Source: Saccopteryx bilineata
Taxonomy: Eukaryota; Chordata; Mammalia; Chiroptera; Emballonuridae
Length of the DNA stretch: 64,000 bases
Assembly: GCF_036850765.1 (NCBI RefSeq)
Contig: NC_089492.1
Location: 296,307,090 to 296,371,089, forward strand
Direction: 5' to 3'
The notes beneath the pieces were generated by a model. That model was not told the DNA's origin. It searched no databases and was given only the letters and a program-made list of their open reading frames with translations. Within the stretch, counting starts at the first letter, position 1. Each line of letters opens with the position of its first letter. The translations under genes and the position numbers were made by a program. Shown in pieces: positions 33,166-44,500 of the stretch.

Positions 33166-36100
33166 ATGAACCGCTACCTTGTGCCAGTGTCCCTGCTGGG
33201 CACGGCGGTGGGTGGCGCTGTGCTGCTCAGGTGAGTATGTGCCCGCCCGGTCTGCAGCCAAAGGAGATAAGGCCCGGTGGCGACCACCAATACCTCGTCC
33301 CCCCCAGCCCACCCCATCAGCAGCGCCCCCGGAGAACTTGGGGACAAACTCAAGCCCCGAGATGGCAGGTCATCGCCAAGGTCACCCAAAGGAAGCGGCG
33401 GTTCTGGGACCTTGTAAATATTTTGGCCTAGCGGCTTCCGGAGACTTGTAGTTGACAGAATTAATTCATTCAGCAAATATTTATTGAATAGTTCCCATTT
33501 GCCACTGGCCAGCTCCAGTGACATGTCTGCCACCTAAACTCTCTTACCCGAAATTGGAGAAACAAATAGACTTGTCCAACTCTGCAGGTATACATCGAAT
33601 TGCATGGGATGTATACATAGGTCTTGTCTTTCCTAGAATAGTTCACTTAAAACAAACAAAAAACCAAACCAAAACAACGGCTATCAAATATTCTGTAGCA
33701 ACACCTTCAGTAGAACTTTCTACGGTGATGGAAGTGTTGTTTCTGCTGTGCATTATAATGGCCATCACATGTGGCTCTGAGCAATGTGCTTATGTTATGC
33801 TTGCAGTTAACAATATGCTAATATGTCGTCACTTAAAAATTTACTAAGAGGGTCGATCTCATGTCAAGTGTTGTTCCCACAATTAAAAAGAAAAAGAAAA
33901 AGGCCTGGCCTGGGTAGTTGAGTTGGTGAGAGCTCCATTTTGCCACACCAAGGGTCTGGGTTCTGTCCCTAGTCCGGCACATACAATGAATGCATAAGTA
34001 AGGAGAACAAGCAAATTGATGTTTCTCTCCCTTTCTCTCTCTCAAATCAATTAAGAAAAGGATTAACCATATATAATTTTATTAGTTATATAAGAGAAGA
34101 GATGGGCTGGGAGTTAGACCGGGAAGTAATTGGAATTTTGAATTACAGTGTACTTTTTTTTTTTTTTTAAAGGGCATGAAGAATAGTTGGTAAATCTGTT
34201 TGAATAATTACCTTTGGGTTTATTTTTCTGCTCTACAATGAAGGTTCATTTCAAACTTGTTACCCTGATCTGATAATGTCTTTTTCATCTAGTTGGCCAG
34301 AATCTGGTCATCTATCTGTCTATATATTTAAATTTTACTTATTGATTTTAGAGAGAGAGGAAGAGAAAGAGAGAGAGAGACAGACATTGATTTGTTGTTC
34401 CATTTATATATGCATTCATTGGTTGATTCTTGTATATGCTCTGACCAGGAATTGAACGTGCAACCGTGGCATATTAGGACGGTGCTCTAACCAACTGAAC
34501 TACTGGGCCAGGGCTCTTTTTAGTGATATCTATTAATTTATTAAACTACTCTCTGTAGCCTGACCAGGCGGTGGCGCAGTGGATAGAGTGCCAGACTGGG
34601 ATGCGGAAGGACCGAGGTTCGAGACCCCTGAGGTCCCAGCTTGAGGACGTGCTCATCTGGTTTGAGCAGAAGCTCACCAGTTGGACCCAAAGTCGCTGGC
34701 TCGAGCAAGGGGTTGCTCACTCTGCTGAGGGCCCACGGTCAAGGCACATATGAGAAAGCAATCAATGAACAACTAAGGTGTCGCAATGCGCAACGAGAAA
34801 CTAATGATTGATGCTTCTCATCTCTCCGTTCCTGTCTGTCTGTCCCTGTCTATCCCTCTCTCTGAAGAAAAAAAAAACAAAAAAAACAAAACAAAACAAA
34901 ACAAAACCTACTCTCTGTAATTATGAACTAGCTTTACTGGATAGCTCTATAAAACAATTGCTAATATAAAAAGATTGTAATAAAATACATTGGCCACTGT
35001 TTTTATTTTTATTTATATCATTGTCTTTCAGTTCTGAAAAAGCTAAAAAGTAAAAATAGGAGATAACTAATTGCTCTGAGGTGGGGCTGTTTATTTAACA
35101 ATTTTTATTTACTGACTTGACTTCAGTGAGAGAGGAAGGGTGAGAGAGAGAGAAACAGAAACATCGAGCTATTTTTTTTTTTTTTTGTAGTAGAGACAGA
35201 GAGTCAGAGAGAGGGACAGATAGGGACAGGAAGGGAGAGAGATGAGAAATATCAATTTTCGTTGCGGTTCCTTAGTTGTTCATTGATTGATTTCTCATAT
35301 GTGCCTTGACCAGGGGCTACAGAAGACACGAGTGACCCCTTGCTCGAGCCAGCGACCTTGGGCTCAAGCTGGTGAGCTTTGCTCAAACCAGATGAGCCTG
35401 CGCTCAAGCTGGCCATCTTGGGGTGTTGAACCTGGGTCCTCCACATCCCAGTCCGATGCTTTATCCACTGCACCACTGACTGGTCAGGCCATTGAGCTAT
35501 TCTTGTATGTGCCCTGACCCGGGATCGAACTGGAAATGTCTGAGCTTCAGACGATGCTCTGACCAATCCAACTATCTAGCCAGGGCCGGCCTATTTATTT
35601 TTATTTATTTATTTATTTTTAAATATTTTTTATTTATTCATTTTAGAGAAGGGAGAAGGGGAGAAAGAGAGAGAGGGAGAGAGAGAGAGAGAAGAGAGGA
35701 GTAGAAAGCATCAACTCCCATATGTGCCTTGACCAGGCAAGCCCAGGGTTTTGAACTGGCGACCTCAGTGTTTTCAGGTTGACACTTTATCCACTGCGCC
35801 ACCACAGGTCAGGCGGCCTATTTATTTTTAATTAATTTAAATTGAATAGCCTCAGCTGGCTGGTGGCTATAGTAATGTGCAGACCCTTCTCTTGTGTGGA
35901 AATGGCATTTTTTATTTTTGCCCCCTGTAAGTGACATTTGGTTGTTTCCAATTTTTAGCCTCTGGGTATTATGGATATAGCAGCAGCATCACGGTCCCCA
36001 AGGATGTGTAAGTCCTAGTGCTCAGATGCCACTGAGTTAAGGACTCTGGGGAATCATCCTGGGTTATCCAGGTGATGTTTGTAAGAGGGAAGCAGGAGTG

Positions 36101-36385
36101 TCAGAGTCAGTCTTGAAGACAAAGGAAGAGACCACAAGCCAAGGAACGGTAGGGGGTACGGGCTAGAAGCTGGAAAAGGCAAGGAAACCGACTCTACCCT
36201 GCAGACCCCAGAAGGAACGCAGCCTGACACCTTGATTGTAGCCCCGTGAGACCCATTTTAGACCCTGAGGTGCAGAATTGTAGAATACATTTGCCTGTTT
36301 AATAAATAATTTAAAAAAATTTATTGATTGGAGAGAGAGAAGGAGATGGGGAGAGAGAGGGAAGGGAGAAAGAGAGAGAAAGAAA

Positions 36386-36429
<44 letters not shown>

Positions 36430-39400
36430 AAAAAAGAGAGAGGGAAACATCAATTTGTTGTTCCACTTATTTATGCATTCGTTGGTTGATTCTTGTATGT
36501 GCCCTGACTGGGGACCAAACCTGCAACCTTGGCGTCTTCAACTGACTGAGCTACCTGGCCAGGGCACATTTGTCTGGTTTTAACCACTTGATACAACAGC
36601 CACAGGAAGCAAATATAGTGGCTCTTTTTTTGTTGTTTAGTGAAAGGAGCGGAGGCAGAGACAGACTCCCATATGCGCCTCTACAGGGATCCACCTGGCA
36701 TGTCCACTAGGGGGCGATATTCTGCCCATCTGGGGCCCTTGCTCCTTTGCAACCGGAGCTATTTTTTAGCACCTGAGGTGGAGGCCATGGAGCTATCTTT
36801 AGTTCCCCGAGGCCAATTCACAGCAATTGAGCCATGGCTGCAGGAGAAGAGAGAGAGAAAGAGAGAAGCGAGAGGGGGAAGGGTGGAGAAGCAGATGGAT
36901 GCTTCTGTGTGCCCTGACTGGGAATCAAACACGGGACATCCACATGCTGGGCTAACGCTCTACTGCTGAGCCGGTTGGCCAGGGCCTGCAGTGGGTCTTT
37001 ATAAAATGACAACTGTCACGGCCTGGAGGCTTCCTCACACCAGGCTGCATGCAACCTTTTACCTGTAACATGACAGCCGCTTCATGGAATCAGGCAGGCA
37101 GCATTGTTTCCGTCTTTCCATTGGGGGAGCCCAAGCTCAGAGGGGTCATTCACTTGAGACCAAAGCAGTCCAGGTCACCTGTGGCCGTTTCTTGCCTTCA
37201 GGGACTATGTCGCCGGGGGAGCCTGTCCCAGCAAGGCCACCATTCAGGGGAAGACTGTCATTGTGACGGGTGCCAACACGGGCATCGGGAAGCAGACCGC
37301 CTTGGAGCTGGCCAGAAGAGGTGAGGCCTTGGGTGGCAGGGACTTGGGGGCTAGGGGTCAGGAAGGGATGAAGGAGCACGAGCTGGCAGCTACAGAAGAG
37401 TCACAGAGGCATGTCAAGGACAGCACGGGAGCCCTGGCTGGATCGCTCGGTTGGGCGGAGCATCCTTCTGGAGCACACAGGTTGCCGGTTCCATTTCCCC
37501 CATCAGGGCACATACAGGAGCGGCTCATGTTCCTGTTTCTCTCTCCCTGCCTCTCTCTCTGGAAAAAAAGTGCAGCATCAGGAATATAGTCAATACTGTA
37601 ATAACTATGTATGGTGCCCAGGTGAGCATTAGACTGAGTTCACTTTGTAAGATATATAAATGTCTAATCACTATGCTGTACACCTGAAACTAATATATTG
37701 AATGTCAATTGTAATTGAAAAATAAAAAAGAGGTGAGGTCCTGCTTTTCCTGCTCCAGGCTCAGGGCAAGAAGAGCCCAACTGAAGAGGGTTGCTTTTCA
37801 GGAGATGTCTAGGTCATCCGATTCTTAAAAAAAAGTTTTTCTTTTCTTTTTTAATTTATAGAGAGAGAAAGGTGGGGGGAGAGAGAGAGACATTGATTTG
37901 TTGTTTCACTTATTTACACATTCATTGGTTGATTCTCGTTTGTGACTGGGGGATTGAACCCACAACCTTGGAGTGTCAGGATGATGCTACCAACTGAGCT
38001 ACCCAGCCAGAGCCAGGTTATTCGATTCTTTTCATTCCAAGTGGCAGAAACAAACTTACACCTGCTTAAGCCCCAGGAGAAACTGAGGAGTGTTGGGGGT
38101 CCTAGCAGAGGCCATGGATGCTCAGCGTAGTGTCATTTTGGGCTTTTTTTTCTCTGCATTGGCCTTGTTTTCTCCTGCTGCAGGCTGGCTCAGAGCCTCG
38201 GTCAGAGGTCAGGGTCAAGACCTGGCGTGAGCCACTTCCGGGCTTTCTGGTTAGGCTTTTTTTTTTTTTTTTTTTCAGAGACAGAGAGAGTCAGAGAGAG
38301 GGACAGATAGGGACAGACAGACAGGAATGGAGAGAGATGAGAAGCATCAATCATTAGTTTTTCGTTGTGACACCTTAGTTGTTCATTGATTGCTTTCTCA
38401 TATGTGCCTTGACCATGGGGCTACAGCAGACCGAGTAACCCCTTGCTCGAGCCAGCAACCTTGGGTCCAAGCTGGTGAGCTTTGCTCAAACCAGATGAGC
38501 CTGTGCTCAAGCTGGCGACGTCGGGGTCTCAAACCTGGGTCCTCCGCATCCCAGTGTAACGCTCTATCCACTGCGCCACTGTGTGGTCAGGCTGGTTAGG
38601 CATTTTTTTTAGCATGCCCTTGGATTTTGGATTTCTTTGATGTTTTTCTTCAGGTCAACTGGGGTTTTGGAGGGGTCCCAGGGAGAAGAGGTGCCTTCCT
38701 CATTGCTTGAGGGCCCCTTCCTTCCTTTCTTTCTTCCTTCTTTCCTTCCTTTCTCTCTCTTTCCTTTTTCTTTTTTCCTTTTTAAATTTTATTTTTATTT
38801 ATTTTTTTAGGGAGAGGAGGGGAGGCAGAGAGACAGACTCCCGCATGCGCCCTGACTAGGATCCAACCAGCAAGCTCACTAAGGGGTGATGCTCTGCCCA
38901 TTTGGTGTGTTGTTCAGCAGGTGAAATGTTACATAGCTCACCGTTGCTCAGCAATGGAGCTCTTTTTTACCGCCTGAGATGAGTCTATGGAGCCATCCTC
39001 AGTGCCTGGGGCCAACTTGCTCCAATCAAGCCATGGCTGCAAAAGGGGATGGGTGGGGGAAAGGGATGGAGAAGCAAATGGATGCTTCTCCTGTGTGCCC
39101 TGACCAGGAATTGAACCTGGGACATCCACACGCTGGTCGATGCTCTGCCACTGAGCCAACTGGCCAGGGCTCAGGGTTTCTTTTGAAGTTAGAACCAATG
39201 AGGTTTCCTGTGGGGTCAGGCACAAGAAGGGGCGGAGTCAGGGTTTTTGGTGTCAGCGCCCAGAAGGCCTGCGCTGGTTGGGTAGTGTGGGAAGGCTGCA
39301 TGCAGCAGGTGTGAGGGCTGGGGGAGAGCTGAAACTCCCTCTGGGCTTGTTGAGGGAGGATGGACCAGGCCTAAACTGCCTGTCCACCCGGCAATCAGGG

Positions 39401-41523
39401 CGGTGGTGGGCTGTGATGGGCTTCCCCAAGGGAGGACATGTGTCCCTCCCAGGAAAAGGTGAGAAGGAAAGTTGGGCAGACATACTTAGTGCTGTCCTGG
39501 GGACTCAGGGGCCACTAGGAGGATGCATAGATTCTGGGGTCCAGTGAGTTTTGCTGTGGGCCGTGTGAGAGGCCAGTGAGATGTTTAGGAAGCAGCTTGG
39601 CTCCTGTGGGCGGGATAAGCCACCCAGGTCAATGTGGTTCTTTCAGTCTAATTTCTGTTCTCACATATCTAGTTTTTTTTTACAGACATGGTAAGATTTA
39701 ATTCACATACCCACAATTTCACCTCCTTAAAGTATACACTTCAAGGATTTTTAATATATTCAGTCATGTAACCATCACCACTCTCAATTAGAACATTTTC
39801 ATTACCCCAAAAGGAAACCTCTGGTCCTGGCTGGTGGCTCAGTAGCTAGAGCGTCAGCCTAGTGTATGGACATCCCAGGTGCAATTCCCGACACGGCACA
39901 CAGAAGAAGCAACCATCTGTTTCTCTTCCGCTCCCTTTCCCCCTTCTCTCTCTCTCTTCCTCTCCTACAGCCAGTGGCTTGATTGGTTAGAGCTTGGCCC
40001 AGAGTGCTGAGGATAGCTGGGTTGGTTCGAGCACATCAGCCTCAGGTGCTAAAAATAGCTTGGTACTTGAGCATCTGCCCAAGACGGTATTGCTGGGTGG
40101 ATCCTGGTTGGGGTGCATGCAGGAATCTGCCTCTCTATCTCCCTTCCTCTCACCTAAACAAACAAACAAACAAATTAAAAAAACAAGAAAAACCTTGCTG
40201 TCCTTAACTGCTGTGACCCACGTGACGAGTCTATTCCAGGGTCTCGAGTAGGAATGGTTTTGAAATTGAATGAAAAATAGACAAAGACTTAAAGACATAT
40301 ATAAGATGGATTTCTGGAGAAAACCACAGCTCCTTGCCAGCAGTAACTCCTGCCCTGGCCAAGCAGCAAAAACATGACCTCCCCCAGAAAAAAAAATCCT
40401 TCTTTATTTACTGGATGAGGTGGGCCATTAGCAAATCAATCACGTTCTCAAGGCAACACAAGAAAACCACCAGGTGCAGAAACCCCCCCACCAATACTTA
40501 ACTTACACAAAGAAGTAACTAGCTTCCAGTCCTTCCGGGGAACATGGGAGGCAGGACAAGCACTGAAGCACAGCCCTCTGCAACTTAATCAGGCAGGTGA
40601 GGTGGGGGGTTGGGCAGACTGTCAGCTTACAGTCAGCTCCCAGCACCTCTGTCCCCCAGACTCCAAACTGCAAAATACCCTGTTTATTTTTTGGTCCCCA
40701 ACACTTAACCACCTGCCTATTCTCCACCTATCCCTAGGAAGCCGTGAATGTCCCTCCCAGGGATTTGCCTGTTCTGAACGTTTCACAGAAATGGAATTAT
40801 ACTACGTGTCCTGTACTGTGTGGCTGCTCTCAATCAGCATCGTGCTTGAGGTCGCAGCATGTGTCAGGGCCTCTGTCCTTTTTGGTGGCTGAATAATATT
40901 CCGCTGTATGGACAGATTGTGTTCTGTTTATCTCTTCATCCACTGATGGACACTTGGGTTGTTTCCCCCTCTGCGCTGTTGTAAATAGTGCTGCTGTGAA
41001 CATATTTGTCCACATTTTTGTATAAGCTTATGTTTTCATTTATGTTGGGTACATACATACCTAGGAGTGGATTGTTTTATTTTCATTTTATTATTATTTT
41101 TTTTTAGCAAATGAGAGAGAGATCAGAGAGGGACAGACAGACAGGAAGGGAGAGAGATGAGAAGCATCAATTCTTTGTTGCGGCACCTTAGTTGTTCATT
41201 GATTGCTTTCTCATGTGTGCCTTGACTGGGGGGCTCCAGCAGACCGAGTGACCCCTTGCTCAAGCCAGTGACCTTGGGCCCAAGAGAGTGACTTTTGGGC
41301 TCAAGCCAGCAACCATGGGGTCATGCCTATGATTCCATGCTCAAGCCAGTGACCCTGCACTCAAGCCAGTGATCCCGCACTCAAGCCAGTGACCTCGTGC
41401 TCAAGCTGGTGAGCCTGCACTCAAGCTGGCAACCTCGGGTTTTGAACCTGGGTCGTCTGTCCCAGGCCCATGTTATACCCACTGCACCACCTCCTGGTCA
41501 GGCTAGGAGTGGATCTTTAAAAT

Positions 41524-41564
<41 letters not shown>

Positions 41565-44500
41565 TATTTATTCATTATAGAGATGGGAGAGAGAGAGAAG
41601 AGGGGAGGAGCAGGAAGCATCAACTCCCATATGTGCCTTGACCAGGCAGGCCCAGGGTTTTGAACCGGCAACCTAAGCGTTTCCAGGTTGACGCTTTATC
41701 CACTGTACCACCACAAGTCAGGCAATAAATTTTTTTTTTTGATCCTGAGCTTTTAGGAGGCAACATTATCCTGGCCTGTCGAGACATGGAGAAGTGTGAG
41801 GTGGCAGCAAAGGAAATTCGTGGGGAGACCCTGAACCGCCGCGTCAATGCCTGGTACCTGGACTTGGCCTCTCTGAAGTCTGTCCGAGAGTTCGCAGCGA
41901 AGATCATTAAAGGTTGGTGGGAGGGTGCTGGCCGTGTGGGCTAAGGTCCCTGGGGGCCAGGCTCTGAGGAGGCTGGAATTAAACCAGGCCTGGAGCTTGA
42001 GACCCCACAAAGCCAAGGATGTTTTGTGTCCAGCCCTTTATAGCAGGGGTCCCCAAACTACGGCCCGCGGGCCGCTTGCAGCCCTCTGAGGCCATTTATC
42101 CGGCCCCCACTACACTTCCAGAAGAGGCACCTCTGTCATTGGTGGTCAGTGAGAGGAGCATAGTTCCCATTGAAATACTGGTCAGTTTGTTGATTTAAAT
42201 TTACTTGTTCTTTATTTTAAATATTGTATTTGTTCCCGTTTTGTTTTTTTACTTTAAAATAAGATATGTGCAGTGTGCATAGGGATTTGTTCATAGTTTT
42301 TTTTATAGTCTGGCCCTCCAACGGTCTGAGGGACAGTGAACTGGCCCCCTGTGTAAAAAGTTTGGGGACCCCTGCTTTATAGAGAAAGTCTACTGACTCC
42401 TGCTTTATGGGAAAACAAAGGCATTAGCTTGGCTCCAATAGGAAGAGGCTGGGATGCCACGTGGAGGAGGAGTTAGCCGGGGTGTGGGTGGGGCAGAGAC
42501 AGTGATTCATCTGTTGTCTCCTGAGGCTTTCAGTCTCTTGGGGTGACACCTGGGACACTCAGATAGTCAGATTCAGGCTGCACCTCTTAGGAGCACCCGG
42601 TCCTGTGGGGACACGGCTGTGACAATCCTTGCCCCTCTGGAGGACCCACAGTCACAGTGCAGGGTCCCTGGACCTCCCTGGAAGAAATGTCCTTCCTGGA
42701 AAATCCAAGGCTCAGGCTTGAGCCTTCCTGCACTTGTCACGTTGATTGGTGACTCAGTCATTTGGCTTCCCGCCTGGGGTTCTCAGAACTGTTCACGTAT
42801 TTTTTTGTTTTTTTGAATAGAAATAACGTCAACAGCTTTAAATGTTCAGAAAGTACAAGAGAGGAGACGGCTAAATGTCTCCCTGCCACGCCTGCCCCTA
42901 GCTCCCAGCTGCCTTCCTCACTTGTCTGCAATGCGCATATACCTTTCTGGAGGCTGCTTATGCGTTTTATTAGGCAGACAGGTGCATCGCTGTCCCGTGG
43001 CCTTTTTGTACAGATTGGAGCTTGTTGTACGCCAGGTGCTGCCCTGCCTTTTTCTCTCCGAGTCTCTTATAGATCCCTGCAGGTAGCTCTCTCATTTCTG
43101 TGCCTACATCGTCTCCCTCCCTCCTTCCTTCCCTCCCTCTCTCCTTCCCTCCCTCCTTCTCTCCTTCCCTCCCTCCCTTCCTTCCTTCCTCTTCTTTCCC
43201 TCCCTCCTTCCTTCCCTCTCTCCCTCCCTTCTTTCTTTCTTCTTTCCTTTTTTTCTTTCTTTCTTTTTTTTCTCTCTCTCTTTCTCTCTTTCTTTCTTCT
43301 TAAAATTATTCAGCGAGAGGAAGGGAGGCAGAGACAGACTCCAGCATGTGCCTCGACCAGAATCTACCCAGCAAGCCCATTTGGGGCATTGCTCCATTGC
43401 TCAGCAACTGAACTCTTCTTAGCATCTGAGGCAGAGGCCATGGAGCCTTCCTCAGTGCCTGGAGGCCAACTCGTCCAGTCGAACCAAGGCTGCAGGAGGG
43501 GAAGACAGAAAGAGAAGCAGGAGGGGGGAGGTGTGGAGAAGCAGATGGACGCTTCTCCTGTGTGCCCTGCCCGGGAGTTGAACCCGGGACGTCCACACAC
43601 TGGGCCAACACTCTACGACTGAGTCAACCGGCCAGGGCCTCTTTATTCTTTTCTTGTGGCAACATTGTATTTAATTTTTTTTTCTTGGGGCTACACTGCA
43701 TTTCTTTATTCTTTTCTTGGGGCCACACTGTGTTTCATTGTGTGGCTCTTGACAGTTGGCTGTTTGGCTTCCACCCTTTCTGCTGCTAATGTCCCCATGT
43801 CCTCGTGGTCACGTTATTTGTCACACATAATCATATCAGCAGGTCTTAGAGACAGCCTCTTCCTCCCCACCTGGCTCCGTGTTAAATAGAAGCAGGGAAG
43901 CTAGCTGGGGGACAAAGGAGCTGTTGCTCAGGAGAAGTGAACCAATAAACATTTATGGTTGTTTTTTTATTTTTAAACCTCCAATGCAAAGAAATGAAAA
44001 AAATGTATAAAATTTGGAAGAGAAAAGGGGATCTAAACACCACTGATCCCACACCAACCCCGAAGGGGCCACTGTTAACCTTTTCCCCACGATGTCGAGA
44101 AGTGTTCATTGTGAAAAAATAGCTCTTTATTTATTTATTTATTTATTTTATTTTTCTGAAGCTGGAAACGGGGAGAGACAGACAGACTCCCTCATGCGCC
44201 CGACCGGGATCCACCCGGCACGCCCACCAGGGGCAACGCTCTGCCCACCAGGGGGCAATGCTCTGCCCCTCCGGGGCATCGCTCTGTTGGGACCAGAGCC
44301 ACTCTAGCGCCTGGGGCAGAGGCCAAGGAGCCATCCCCAGAGCCCGGGCCATCTTTGCTCCAATGGAGCCTCGGCTGCGGGAGGGGAAGAGAGAGACAGA
44401 GAGGAGGGAGAGGGGGAGGGGTGGAGAAGCAGATGGGTACCTCTTCTGTGTGCCCTGGCCGGGAATCGAACCCGGGACTCCTGCACGCCAGGCCGACGCT

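Noticed and set aside
42762..43622. Long open frame of 286 codons
   Set aside because: Made of a pyrimidine repeat (Pro/Ser/Phe low complexity) and an antisense SINE A; no homology to a known protein.
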